From positions 1 through 64,000 of the forward strand of contig JADJJE010000017.1 in NCBI GenBank assembly GCA_016706685.1: DNA of 64,000 nucleotides, in the 5' to 3' direction. The notes under the pieces are model-generated. The model did no database searches, had not been told where the DNA came from, and worked only from the letters and a program-made list of their open reading frames with translations. Source of the DNA: Sandaracinaceae bacterium. GTDB lineage: Bacteria > Myxococcota_A > Polyangia > Polyangiales > Houyiibacteriaceae. Both the position numbers and the translations under genes were made by a program. Shown here in pieces: positions 34,585 to 46,426 of this stretch (positions are counted from its first letter, which is position 1; every line of letters starts with the position of its first letter).

Positions 34585-34643
34585 CGCCGGTCGCCTCCGC
34601 GCGAGCACCGCGCACCGCGCCGGCCTGAGCAGGCTCGAGCAGC

Positions 34644-37205
<2,562 letters not shown>

Positions 37206-37255
37206 CCACGGAACGTACGCCCCTCTGAGAAGATTGCACTACGCTGTGTCCCCAT

Positions 37256-37867
37256 ATGAAGCCTTCGGCCCGCGACGCCCAGCTCTACGCGCGCGCCATG
37301 CGCCATGTGGCGCCTTTGTCGGACGACGAGATAGCCGCCGGCCTGGTGCTCGTGCGGGTGCGCGAGCTCGCTCGGGGTGAGCACCTGCTGCGCGCGGGAG
37401 AGCCTGCTCGCGACGTCGCCGTGGTGGTCACGGGGCTCCTGCGCGAGCACTTCCTGCTGGCCGATGGCTCCGAGCGCACGAAGGCGTTCGTGCTCGAAGG
37501 CGAGCTCAGCGGGTCACTCGCGGACCTGCTCTCGGAGTCGCCTGCGCGGGCCTACATCGTGGCCGAGGAGCCCTGCCGCTTGCTGGTGGTGGACTTCGCC
37601 GAGAGCGCGGCGCTGGCGGCCAAGAGCCCCGCCTGGGCACAGGTGCGCGCGCGGGCCACCGAGGCGCTGCTGCGCATCAAGGCCGAGCGCGAGTACGAGC
37701 TGCTGGGCCTCGACGCCGCCGCCCGCTACGCCGCGTTCCGAGCGCGCTACCCGGGGCTCGAGGCGCGCGTCGCCGCGAAGCACGTGGCGTCGTACCTGGG
37801 CATCACGCCGGTGCACCTGAGCCGGCTGCGGCGGCGGCGACGTGTGAAGCCGGACGCGGCGGGCTGA
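37256..37867 (+). CDS. Crp/Fnr-type regulator with cyclic-nucleotide-binding-like domain
   Basis: 203 residues. Residues ~10-120 form the cupin-like effector domain: VRVRELARGEHLLRAGEPAR, VAVVVTGLLREHFLLADGSE and FVLEGELSGSLADLLSESPA. There is no clear arginine-serine phosphate cassette, so cAMP binding is doubtful. A long helix leads to the DNA-binding part ARVAAKHVASYLGITPVHLS, where TPVHLSRLRRRR is the recognition helix. This short form resembles the Bacteroidetes/Myxococcota Crp relatives without a full wing. It is transcribed divergently from the cation ATPase 50 bases away and could regulate it. Confidence 0.85.
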   Translation: MKPSARDAQLYARAMRHVAPLSDDEIAAGLVLVRVRELARGEHLLRAGEPARDVAVVVTGLLREHFLLADGSERTKAFVLEGELSGSLADLLSESPARAYIVAEEPCRLLVVDFAESAALAAKSPAWAQVRARATEALLRIKAEREYELLGLDAAARYAAFRARYPGLEARVAAKHVASYLGITPVHLSRLRRRRRVKPDAAG

Positions 37868-38525
37868 CGGCGTGCGGTGGCCGGCTCGCGAGCCACGCCA
37901 CCGCCGCGAAGCCCGAGATGAGCGCGCCGTAGCGCAGCCACACCAGCGCAGGCAGCCACGGCCCGAAGGGTGCCGCCCAGGTCAGCGCCCCGAGCGGCAG
38001 CTGCACGTACACCAACGCCACGCGCAGCAGGCGCGCGAGCGGCGTTTCGAGGGAGAGCGTGAGTCCGAGGAAGGCGAACGCCACGTGCCCCAGCATCCAC
38101 TTCAGCTGGCTCAGCTGCGAGCGCAGCACGATGTCCTCGACCGGTACGGGCAGCCCCGCCTCGACCAGCGTGAGCAACGACAGGAGGTGGTGGTTCTCGG
38201 TCAGGTCGAGCACGCCCGCAGCGACGCTGAATCCCACCGCGACGGCGTGCAGCGGCTCGCGCGCCGGCTCGCCCAGGAAGCGCACGAATAGCACCGCGCT
38301 GGCCACGTACGCCGCGATGAACACGTCGTCGAGCGCGATGATGGCGCGCAGGGTCATGGCGTCGTGCAGGAGCCGCGTGGCGTACGCGTCGGGCGTGCGC
38401 ACCCACTCGAACCACTGCTGGCTGACGCCGGTGGCGAGCGTGAGCGCACACAGGGTCGTCAGGAGCAGCGCAGAGGCGAGGGACACATGGCGGAGGACAG
38501 CGTGTGGAGCGTGAGAGGCGTGCAT
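37803..38525 (-). CDS. multi-pass membrane protein of unknown function
   Basis: 240 residues with about six hydrophobic helices: LASALLLTTLCALTLATGVS, ALDDVFIAAYVASAVLFVRF, AVAVGFSVAAGVLDLTENHH, LGHVAFAFLGLTLSLETPLA, VQLPLGALTWAAPFGPWLPA and YGALISGFAAVAWLAS. The DLTENHHLLSLL turn in the middle is a possible conserved element. No family is assignable. The 3' end overlaps that of the Crp-like gene by 65 bases on the opposite strand, an unusually long convergent overlap. Confidence 0.7.
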   Translation of the reverse strand: MHASHAPHAVLRHVSLASALLLTTLCALTLATGVSQQWFEWVRTPDAYATRLLHDAMTLRAIIALDDVFIAAYVASAVLFVRFLGEPAREPLHAVAVGFSVAAGVLDLTENHHLLSLLTLVEAGLPVPVEDIVLRSQLSQLKWMLGHVAFAFLGLTLSLETPLARLLRVALVYVQLPLGALTWAAPFGPWLPALVWLRYGALISGFAAVAWLASRPPHAVSPPRPASHVAAAAAGSGAPA

Positions 38526-38600
38526 CGCATCACGGTCGCAGCTCGCCGTGGCGAGCGCATGAACCCAGGTTTAGAACGCACGCCCCGGGTGCACGGGACG

Positions 38601-41600
38601 CTACGCGCTGAGCAGCCCACGCAGGGTCTCGAGGTCCAGCTTCTTCGCGTCGTCGAGGCCCTCGAGCAGATCCCCCGCCATGCGCTTCTTGCTGCCGTGC
38701 AGCGCCAGGATCTTCTCCTCGATGGTGCCGGCGGTGACCAGCCGATAGACGTGCACCGGGCGCTTCTGCCCGATGCGATGCGCCCGGCCCGTGGCCTGGT
38801 CTTCCACGGCGGGGTTCCACCACGGGTCCACGTGGAACACGTAGTCCGCCGCCGTGAGCGTCACGCCCGTGCCGCCCGCGTGCAGGCTCATCACGAAGGC
38901 GTCGGCCTCACCGGCCTGGAATGCGGCCACGCGCTTGGTGCGCTCCTTGGCCGACAAGCTGCCGTCGAGTGTGAGCACCTTGAGCCCCTCTTGCACCAGG
39001 CGCTCTTCGATGCGCGCCAGGCTGCCGAGGAACTGCGTGAAGATCAGCGGCTGGTGACCCTCCTCGTGCAGCGCGCGCACGCGCTCGGCCAGCACGTCCA
39101 GCTTGGCGCCGGGCGGCCCGTGCTTCGGGTCCAACAAGCGCGGGTCCACGGCCACCTGCCGGAGGCGCATGATCTCGGCCAGGATCTCCACGCGCGCGCT
39201 CCCCGTGGGGGCGTCACGCTGCGTGGCCAGGCGCTCCTCCACCTTGCGGCGCAGGGCTTCGTAGTAGGCGCGCTCCGCCGGCGTGGGCGTCACCAGCAGC
39301 GTGGTCTCGCTGCGCTCGGGCAGTTCGTCCAGCACCTCGGCCTTGGTGCGCCGCAGCAAGAAGGGGCGCAGCCGCAGGCGCAGCTCGGCCAGCCGGTCGC
39401 GCTTGCCGCCCGCGATGGGCTCCACGAAGCGGAGGTTGAACTCACGCTCGCTGCCCAGCAGCCCGGGCACCACGGCGCGCATCAGGCTCCACAGCTCGCC
39501 CAGGTGGTTCTCGAGGGGCGTGCCCGTGAGCGCCACGCGAAAGCCCGCGTTCAGCTGCGCGGCGGCCTGCGAGCGCTGCGTGCCCGCGTTCTTGAGGGCG
39601 TGCGCCTCGTCGAAGACCACGGTCTCGAAGCGCCGCGCAGAGAGCGCCTCGCTCTCGGTCACCAGCACACCGTAGCTCGCCACCAGCACGTCGTGCGGGC
39701 CCGCCGCCGCGATGACGGCCGCGCGGTCGCCACTCTCGGCCAGCAGCGTCACGTTCAAGCGCGGCGCAAAGCGCTGGGTCTCACTCAGCCACGTGCCCAC
39801 CACCGACGTGGGCGTGAGCACCAGCGCCGGTCCAGCCTTCGCGCGGTGCGCCAGCAGCGCCAGCGTCTGCACCGTCTTGCCGAGGCCCATGTCGTCGGCC
39901 AGGCAGGCGCCCAGCTCGGCCTCGCCCAGGCGCGCCAGCCATACGAAGCCCTCGCGCTGGTAGTCGCGCAGCTCCGCCGCGAAGCCACGGGGCACGCTCA
40001 CGTTGGTGGCCAGCGCCTGCTCGAGCGCCGCCACGCGCTTCTGGCTGGCCGCATCCAGCGTGCGCGTGCCCACGTCTTCGCTCAGCTCCATCAGGCGCGG
40101 CAGCAGCACGGGCTCGGACACCAGGCCCTGCTTGCCCAGCTTGCCGAGGCCGCTGAAGCCCTCCACCCGCCGGCGCAGCTCCTCGGTGAGCGCCAGCACG
40201 GTGTGGTCGTCCACGTGCACGAAGCGCCCCGTGGCTTGCGACGCGAGCAGCTGCTGGAAGCCGACCACCAGCGTGGTGTCCACCTCGACGTCGATGCTGG
40301 AGAGCAGCTTGCCGCCCGACCCGCTGACGCGCACGCGCAGGGCCTCGACACCCACGCTGCGCGGCACGGGCAAGCGCTTCCCGTCGGGCCAGGCCAGCAG
40401 CCGCGCCTTCTCGGGAAGCGCGCCCACCTCCGTGAGGAAGTCGTAGGCGCCCGGCAATCCCTCGAGGGTGACGTTGTCGTCTTCCCAGGGCAGCGCACCC
40501 ACACCGGGAGCGGCGATGAGGAGCGCCTCGCGCGCACGCCGCTCGGCGTCCAGGTGGCGCTCCGTGCGCAGCGGCCGCCCGTCCAGCACCGCCACCATCT
40601 GTGCCGGGCCGCGCCCCGGCAGTGCCTGCGGACCCTCGAGCCCGAGAGGCACGGCGCGCAAGCGCACCTCGAGGCGCTCGCCGCTCCACCGGCACAAGAA
40701 CGCGAGGCGCGTCTCGGCCGGCACCAGCTCGCCGGACAGCTGCACGTCCTCGCCGGCGCCCACGCGCACGCGCCGCCCCACTTGGCCCAGCACCTCGCCG
40801 AGCCGCTTCGCGCCACTCGGGGGCACCTCGAGCGCGCCACTGGTGAGCAGGTGCGCGAGCCGCGAAAGCTCGGGGGTGCGCTCGTAGATCACCACCTGGT
40901 CCGGCGGCTGGAAGATGGCCACCAGGTCATTCTGCGCGAGCTCGGGCGGATGCAGCGAGACACGCGTGGACCCACTCGCCAGCGCCTCGGCGCGCAGCTC
41001 TCCCTCCCCGCGCAGCACCTGCAGCGGCTTGCCGTCCGCGTCGACCACGGAGTCGTGACCCACCAGCGCCAGCAGCGCCGTGGGCTTGAGCAGCATGGGG
41101 GTCATGCGTGAGCGCCGCCCATAGCCGCTGTACGGGTCGGCCTCGGCGTGGGCCAGCACGGCGCGGTCGATGTCACGCAGGTACGGGTGGCTGCCCGTCA
41201 CCAGCTTCTCGATGGCCACCTCGCGTCCCACCCGGGTGGTACCCGACTTGAAGTAGAGCGCACCAATGGTCCAGCCTTCTTTCGGTTCGAGGCGCAGCTG
41301 CCACTGCAGCCGCTCAGCGGCTCCGTGGCTCACGCGACCGGCTCGGATCGCGGTGTCTTCGCCCGCAAACTCGGCCAGTGCCTCGAGGGCCAGCTCCCAG
41401 CCCGCACGGGTGCGGTAGGCCCCCGCGAGCGACCCCTCGGCTGCCTGGCCCGTGGTCACGGCGCGCAGGGTCTGCTGGAGCAGCAGCGCGGCGCGTGGGA
41501 AGCCGTGCCGTTCGGCGCGCGCGAGCCACTGCTCGAGCACCTTCGGCTTGGCCCGCGGCCGCAGGTTCTCGGGGCCCAGCTCCGCGCGCCAGAAGCCCAG

Positions 41601-42716
41601 CACCGCCGCGCACAGATCGGCCACCCAGGCTGGCCCGAGCGTGTCTGCGTCGTCCCGATAGCTGCGCGCAGGCGGCTGACCGAACTGGATGGTGTGCACG
41701 AAGGCGTCCACCCCATCGTGCATGGCCCCGTGGTTTCGCTCCTGCTTCTCGGCGAGCAAGCGCGTGGTCAGTCGCGCCCACGCGCCACCGTCCGTGCCGC
41801 TGGCGATGACCCAGCAAAAGATCAGCGCGGCGCGCACGTCCGGCTCGAGCGCGCGCTGCTTCGCGGGATCTTTGCCGTTCACCGTGTCCGCGAAGCGCAG
41901 CGCGCCCGCGTGGTCCCCGCGCAACATCGCTTCCACCAAGTCATGGTCCGCGCGTGCCTGCTTGGTGAGCTTCACCTCTCCGATGTCGAAAGGGTGATCT
42001 CGAAGCACCGCCAAGCGCGCGGCCCGCGCTCGCAGACTGGGCGAGTCGCAGCGCAGCGCAGCGTCGAGCACCGCAGGGCTGATGGGCACCAGCGTTCGCA
42101 GCGACTCGTCCACCAGCTCGGCCATGTACGATGCGAGCACGGGCGCCGTGACCAGCCCGAGCCAGCTCGCCTCGGGCTCGCGACCGAGCACGTGGCGCAC
42201 GAAGGGGCCCACATAGCTGTTGCGCTGCTCATAGCGCAGTGCGCGGTGCAGCAACTCCTTGGCGGAGTCGAGCCTCCCCAGCGCGAGCGCGACCTGCACC
42301 GGCGCCGCCGCGGAGAGGTGCTCGAGGAGCGCGTTGCGCGGCGCATAGGTGTACCCCGTGTCCTGCGTGGACATGGCGCTCGCCAGCAGTCCCAGTCGAT
42401 CGCGCGCGTTCGCGCCGCGCAGCACCGTCCAGGTGCGCTCGTGATCGAAGGACATGTGCGAAGCATCGATGCCGGTGGCGTGCAGCACGCGTCGGGAGAT
42501 GAGGGGCTCGAGGAACGGGCGCAGGTCCTGCACCGAGAGGCGCTTCCCGTCTGCCGTGCGTAGCCCTACCAGGTGCGCCACTTCGCAGAGCCTCTTTCGC
42601 GAGAATTGGAAGCTCATCAGCGCGGCCAGCAACTCCACGTCTTCTTCGCGGAGCTCGATGGACCAGCCGCCTGGGGGCTGCGCGCCATCGTCCGCCGGCA
42701 TTCCGTTCGTGGCCAT
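38601..42716 (-). CDS. SNF2/Rad54-type DNA-dependent ATPase (helicase-like)
   Basis: 1371 residues. The C-terminal ~450 residues hold a full SNF2 ATPase: motif I CLADDMGLGKTVQTLALLAH (about residue 942), motif Ia LVLTPTSVVGTW, motif II VFDEAHALKN, motif III VALTGTPLENHLGELWSLM, motif IV LIFTQFLGSLARIEERL, motif V LHAGGTGVTLTAADYVFHVD and motif VI ATGRAHRIGQKRPVHVYRLV. The long N-terminal region (about 900 residues) matches the bacterial SNF2-associated layout, with a LAELSRLAHLL-like segment and beta-rich middle. Such proteins translocate on duplex DNA and remodel DNA-protein complexes or take part in repair. Fully intact despite its length. Confidence 0.92.
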   Translation of the reverse strand: MATNGMPADDGAQPPGGWSIELREEDVELLAALMSFQFSRKRLCEVAHLVGLRTADGKRLSVQDLRPFLEPLISRRVLHATGIDASHMSFDHERTWTVLRGANARDRLGLLASAMSTQDTGYTYAPRNALLEHLSAAAPVQVALALGRLDSAKELLHRALRYEQRNSYVGPFVRHVLGREPEASWLGLVTAPVLASYMAELVDESLRTLVPISPAVLDAALRCDSPSLRARAARLAVLRDHPFDIGEVKLTKQARADHDLVEAMLRGDHAGALRFADTVNGKDPAKQRALEPDVRAALIFCWVIASGTDGGAWARLTTRLLAEKQERNHGAMHDGVDAFVHTIQFGQPPARSYRDDADTLGPAWVADLCAAVLGFWRAELGPENLRPRAKPKVLEQWLARAERHGFPRAALLLQQTLRAVTTGQAAEGSLAGAYRTRAGWELALEALAEFAGEDTAIRAGRVSHGAAERLQWQLRLEPKEGWTIGALYFKSGTTRVGREVAIEKLVTGSHPYLRDIDRAVLAHAEADPYSGYGRRSRMTPMLLKPTALLALVGHDSVVDADGKPLQVLRGEGELRAEALASGSTRVSLHPPELAQNDLVAIFQPPDQVVIYERTPELSRLAHLLTSGALEVPPSGAKRLGEVLGQVGRRVRVGAGEDVQLSGELVPAETRLAFLCRWSGERLEVRLRAVPLGLEGPQALPGRGPAQMVAVLDGRPLRTERHLDAERRAREALLIAAPGVGALPWEDDNVTLEGLPGAYDFLTEVGALPEKARLLAWPDGKRLPVPRSVGVEALRVRVSGSGGKLLSSIDVEVDTTLVVGFQQLLASQATGRFVHVDDHTVLALTEELRRRVEGFSGLGKLGKQGLVSEPVLLPRLMELSEDVGTRTLDAASQKRVAALEQALATNVSVPRGFAAELRDYQREGFVWLARLGEAELGACLADDMGLGKTVQTLALLAHRAKAGPALVLTPTSVVGTWLSETQRFAPRLNVTLLAESGDRAAVIAAAGPHDVLVASYGVLVTESEALSARRFETVVFDEAHALKNAGTQRSQAAAQLNAGFRVALTGTPLENHLGELWSLMRAVVPGLLGSEREFNLRFVEPIAGGKRDRLAELRLRLRPFLLRRTKAEVLDELPERSETTLLVTPTPAERAYYEALRRKVEERLATQRDAPTGSARVEILAEIMRLRQVAVDPRLLDPKHGPPGAKLDVLAERVRALHEEGHQPLIFTQFLGSLARIEERLVQEGLKVLTLDGSLSAKERTKRVAAFQAGEADAFVMSLHAGGTGVTLTAADYVFHVDPWWNPAVEDQATGRAHRIGQKRPVHVYRLVTAGTIEEKILALHGSKKRMAGDLLEGLDDAKKLDLETLRGLLSA

Positions 42717-42736
42717 GAGCCGCGAACCATAGCCCG

Positions 42737-43594
42737 CTACGCGAGGTGTGCGAGCGCGCGTGGCCCCAGCTGCTCCAGCAGCACGGCCAGAGTGGGGGTG
42801 GCATCCACACGGGCCAGCAGGTCCTCGAGCAGCCGCGTCCCCGGCACCCGCGCGTCGCCGTCCAGCAGGCCATCGAGCCGCGCCACCACCAGGCCCGGTC
42901 CGCTCGCCGGCGCACCCTGCAGGCTGTCATGGAGCAACCCCGCGAGCGCCTGCCAGGCCTGTGCCTCCGTCGCTGAAGCCGATTCGTCGCCCACCCACAG
43001 CCGAGTCACCAAGGGCGCGCGCAGCAGCGTCCCGCGCAGCAGCGCTTCGATCGCTTCGGGCAGCACCACGGGTGGCAGCTCCGTGTGCCCCGCGCGGACG
43101 TGCCGCGCCGCCGCCACCAGCTGGCTCAGCAGCGCGCGTGCGGCCTCCTCCGGGCCCGGCCCCCGCGCGATGGGCTCGCCCCCCAGCACCAGCGCGTCGA
43201 GGGCGCCCAGCGTCTGATGCAGCGCGGCGATCCCGCGCCGCCCGCGCCCCGGGCCCGTGCTGGCCGCGGTGATCGCGACCGGCTTCCGGTACAGCTCACC
43301 CGAGCTGAAGACCCAGTCGATGCCGTTCTTGAGCGCGCCAGGGAGGCTGTGCCCATACTCGGGCGTCGCGATCAGCACTGCGTCCGCGGCTCGCAGCACG
43401 TCGCGCCACGCGCAAACCTCGGGAGGCGGCGCCTCGTTGGCGTCGAGGTCGAAGTGCGGCAGCCCACGCAGCCCGTCCCAGCGGGTGACCTCCACCTCGG
43501 GGCCCGCGAGCGATGACAGCGAGTCCACGAGCGACAGGTTGCTGGAGCGGGCCTGGAGGCTCCCTGAGATGCTCACGATCCGGATGACGGCCAT
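42737..43594 (-). CDS. NADPH-dependent FMN reductase family protein with extra C-terminal domain
   Basis: About 285 residues from the ATG at 43594; upstream in-frame ATGs add only low-complexity sequence. The flavodoxin-like domain spans residues 1-175: RIVSISGSLQARSSNLSLVD (FMN phosphate loop), VLIATPEYGHSLPGALKNGI (the family's PEYN-like motif) and KPVAITAASTGPGRGRRGIA. It reduces FMN or quinones with NAD(P)H. The C-terminal ~110 residues are helical and Leu/Ala-rich (LLRAPLVTRLWVGDESASAT), longer than the ~180-residue family norm. The start is 113 bases from the tolC-like gene stop, same strand; it may be a separate transcript. Confidence 0.85.
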   Translation of the reverse strand: MAVIRIVSISGSLQARSSNLSLVDSLSSLAGPEVEVTRWDGLRGLPHFDLDANEAPPPEVCAWRDVLRAADAVLIATPEYGHSLPGALKNGIDWVFSSGELYRKPVAITAASTGPGRGRRGIAALHQTLGALDALVLGGEPIARGPGPEEAARALLSQLVAAARHVRAGHTELPPVVLPEAIEALLRGTLLRAPLVTRLWVGDESASATEAQAWQALAGLLHDSLQGAPASGPGLVVARLDGLLDGDARVPGTRLLEDLLARVDATPTLAVLLEQLGPRALAHLA

Positions 43595-43640
43595 GCCAGA
43601 GAGCATCGCAGATGCCGGGCGCGACGACACGGAGGCGGCG

Positions 43641-45095
43641 TCACTCGCAGCGCGTGGCGGCCTGCCAGCGGAGCGCCTGCTCCCAGAGCGCCCGCACGGC
43701 CTGCACCCGCGCCAGGGAGGCCTCGGCCACACCCTGCTCGCGGATGTTCACGAAGAGCAGAGATGTGGCGCCGAGCTCGAGCTGCCGTCGCTCGGCGGCC
43801 GCCAGTTGCTCGGCGTTCTGCTCGAGGCGCGTCAGCAGCGCGTGCCGCTCGAGGGCCGCCTGGTACGCGCTCGCGATGTCGCTCAGCTCGGCGCGCACCT
43901 CGTCCTCGGCGAGGCGCAGCAGCTCGCGCTCGGCGGCCAGCTGAGCCTCGGTCGCAGCATGTTGCCCGCGGGCGTCACGCAGCGCCAAGGGCACCGACAG
44001 CTGGACCCCCACCTCGAGGACGGTCCCGGGGAGTGTCGCGTCCCCCTGCCCCAGATCGCGAGACACCTCGGCGAGCGCGTCCAGCCGCGGCTGACGACGC
44101 TGACTGGCCAGGTCGCGCGCCACGCGCTGGCTCTCCATCACGGCACGCTGGGCCGCGATGCGGGGATGACACGCGAGCACACGCTCGACATCAGGCTGGG
44201 TCATGACGGGCGCGGGAGGCAACGGCAGGTCGCGCGGCAGGCGCGCGGGCGTGGGCGGCGCCGGGGCGCCGGTGTCCGAGCGCAGGAAGAGCCCGAGGAC
44301 GATGGCTGCGGCCTCCACGTTGCGCCGGGCCTGGATGACGCAGTCCTGGCGCGACAGCCACGCGCGCTCCGCCTCGAGGGTGTCGACCTCGGGGATGATC
44401 CCGGAGGCCACGCGCTCGCGCACCGCGCCGAGGCGCACCTCGGCCAGCACCAGCAGCTCCTCACACACCTGCTGCCCACGCCCCGCCGCCACCCAGGACC
44501 AGTAGGCGGCCGCCGCGCGCCGCTCGAGCTCGATCAGCGCGAGCGCCCGCACCTGCTGGGCCCCGTCCACCGCCAGCTCCGCGCGGGCCCGGACCGCGCG
44601 GCGGTCGTCGAGCGCACGGTCCCGCAACAGCGGCACCCGCACCCCGGCGCGCAGCTCGCCGCGGTCGAGCGTCTGGTCGCTGTAGTAGCCGGGGTAGCGC
44701 GTCTCGTCGTCCACGTCGCGCCCGTAGCGATACCCTGCCCAGAACTCGGCGCCGAGCCAGGGTGTGGGCGCACGAAGCTCGGCATCCACGCGCCGGAGCT
44801 CGTAGTAGCCGCCGTGACGCAGCGCGCCACGAACGCTCAGCGCGGGGTCGAACGCACCACGAGCCCGCATCAGCTCGGCCTCGGCGACGTCTTCGCGCGC
44901 GAGGGCCGCCTGAACGCTGGGGTGGTGTGCCACCGTCGAGCGCAGCACGTGCTCGAGCATCACCGGCGCACGCTGCTCGTCGGCTTGTGCCAGCACCTGC
45001 TCGGACGGCAGGGAAAGCCAGACCCCGAGGTACATGAGCCACGTGCGCAGCGGTGCGCGTCGCCGCGGACAGCTTCCTCTGCGCGTCGAGCTCAC
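43641..45095 (-). CDS. TolC-family outer-membrane efflux protein
   Basis: 484 residues from the GTG at 45095, overlapping the HlyD-like gene's stop (GTGA). The signal region is TWLMYLGVWLSLPSEQVLAQ. The outer-membrane efflux (OEP) pattern of two tandem halves is visible: RSTVAHHPSVQAALAREDVA with long coiled-coil helices (RRAAAAYWSWVAAGRGQQVC, ERVASGIIPEVDTLEAERAW), then HPRIAAQRAVMESQRVARDL and AEDEVRAELSDIASAYQAAL. Trimeric tunnels of this type dock on HlyD-like adaptors. It is the third gene of an ABC-HlyD-TolC operon, so a complete tripartite export route is implied. Confidence 0.88.
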   Translation of the reverse strand: MSSTRRGSCPRRRAPLRTWLMYLGVWLSLPSEQVLAQADEQRAPVMLEHVLRSTVAHHPSVQAALAREDVAEAELMRARGAFDPALSVRGALRHGGYYELRRVDAELRAPTPWLGAEFWAGYRYGRDVDDETRYPGYYSDQTLDRGELRAGVRVPLLRDRALDDRRAVRARAELAVDGAQQVRALALIELERRAAAAYWSWVAAGRGQQVCEELLVLAEVRLGAVRERVASGIIPEVDTLEAERAWLSRQDCVIQARRNVEAAAIVLGLFLRSDTGAPAPPTPARLPRDLPLPPAPVMTQPDVERVLACHPRIAAQRAVMESQRVARDLASQRRQPRLDALAEVSRDLGQGDATLPGTVLEVGVQLSVPLALRDARGQHAATEAQLAAERELLRLAEDEVRAELSDIASAYQAALERHALLTRLEQNAEQLAAAERRQLELGATSLLFVNIREQGVAEASLARVQAVRALWEQALRWQAATRCE

Positions 45096-46426
45096 GCTCC
45101 ACCCCCCTGTGCCGACGAGGGCGGCATGCGGTAGCGCGGCGGGAAGCCGTTGAGCTGCCGCCAGATCTCGAAGCCCACCGTGACCTCGTCCAGCAAGAGC
45201 CAGCCCTTCACGCGCGTGCCCTGGCGCAGGAACACGGGGGCGGGCCAGGGCTCGGCGCCTTCGTCCGGCACCACCACCACGCGGAAGTCTCCATTCCCGT
45301 CGTCCGCCGAGTCCACGAACGCGACGCGACCGGCGAAGCTGCCCACCGCCACACTCGGCCAGCCCGCAAACTGGACGGCGGGCCACCCCTCGAACTGGAG
45401 GCGCACCTCGCGCCCAGGGGTCACCAGGGCGGCGTCGTTGCCGTCCACATAGAGCTGAACGGAGCGCGACTCGGTCAGCGGCACGAGGTCCGCCAGCACG
45501 GTCCCCTGCGACACCTGAACGCCGCCCTGCTGCACGAGGATTCGCTGAACCACGCCGTCCCGTGGGGCTCGGATGGCCTGGGCCGACTGCTGCGCCAGCC
45601 GCGACTCCACCTGCGCGAGCTCGCTGCGCGCGGAGGCCACCTGGGTGTCCGCCGAGCTCAACGACGCGCTGGCTGCTTGGATGTCGGCGTCGGTGGTGGC
45701 CTGCGTGCGCTCGAGCGCGGCCTGCGCGGACCGCAGGCGTGCCTGCGTGGCGCTGACCTGCGCGCGGGCCGCACGCAACGACGCCTGCGCGTCGGCGGAC
45801 CCCAGCTGCGCCAGCTCGCTCTCGCGCTGCGACGCGAGCCCCTCGCCAGCCAAGGTGGCCACACGGGCCTGCTGCACGTCGTTGGTGGTCACGCGGGCCT
45901 CGGCTGCCACCAGGAGTTCCCGCTGACTGGCCAGGGTGTCGAGCACCACCCGCACCTCCGCACGAGCCGCGCTCAGCTGGGCCTCTTGTGACCTCCGCAG
46001 CGCGTCCATCCGCTCTCGAAAGGCCTCCACCTGAGCCAGGAACGCCTCGACGCGAACCACGGCAGCATCGCGCTGCAGCTCGAGCCGAGCCACGCGCTCG
46101 GGGTCATTGTCGGCCAGCTCCACGAGCAAATCGCCCTCGCGCACCATCTGGCCCTCCACCACGTGCCACCCCACGACGATGCCCGAGATGGTCGCCTCGA
46201 TGGACTGAGGCCGCTCGTCGGGCGAGAAGGCGTAGACCTGACCCGTACCGGACACGTTCTGGCGCCAAGGCGCCAGCGCAGCGAAGAACAAGAAGGCCGC
46301 GAAGGCCACCGCGAGCCGCTTGGCGGTCCGGAATGGCATGGTCGTCCCGGGCAGCAGACGCGCCGCAGGGAGCAACGCTGTGACACTGGCGTCGCTCTGC
46401 GACGGGATGGCGTCTGACGTTCTCAC
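45092..46426 (-). CDS. HlyD/MFP-family membrane fusion protein
   Basis: 444 residues from the GTG at 46426, overlapping the ABC gene's stop (GTGA). One membrane anchor (AKRLAVAFAAFLFFAALAPW, about residues 34-53), then a lipoyl/barrel-sandwich strand (GTGQVYAFSPDERPQSIEAT; VVEGQMVREGDLLVELADND). A long antiparallel coiled coil spans about residues 115-290 (LQRDAAVVRVEAFLAQVEAF to LASADTQ-like SLSSADTQVASARSELAQVE). The return half-lipoyl motif is IRAPRDGVVQRILVQQGGVQ and beta-barrel strands follow. It bridges the inner-membrane ABC protein to the TolC-like tunnel. The operon contains no visible RTX-type substrate. Confidence 0.9.
   Translation of the reverse strand: MRTSDAIPSQSDASVTALLPAARLLPGTTMPFRTAKRLAVAFAAFLFFAALAPWRQNVSGTGQVYAFSPDERPQSIEATISGIVVGWHVVEGQMVREGDLLVELADNDPERVARLELQRDAAVVRVEAFLAQVEAFRERMDALRRSQEAQLSAARAEVRVVLDTLASQRELLVAAEARVTTNDVQQARVATLAGEGLASQRESELAQLGSADAQASLRAARAQVSATQARLRSAQAALERTQATTDADIQAASASLSSADTQVASARSELAQVESRLAQQSAQAIRAPRDGVVQRILVQQGGVQVSQGTVLADLVPLTESRSVQLYVDGNDAALVTPGREVRLQFEGWPAVQFAGWPSVAVGSFAGRVAFVDSADDGNGDFRVVVVPDEGAEPWPAPVFLRQGTRVKGWLLLDEVTVGFEIWRQLNGFPPRYRMPPSSAQGGGA

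Noticed and set aside
38364..41111. 915-codon plus-strand frame opposite the SNF2 helicase
   Set aside because: Composition shadow (Leu/Arg/His/Ala-rich) with no family signature; the helicase is complete on the minus strand.
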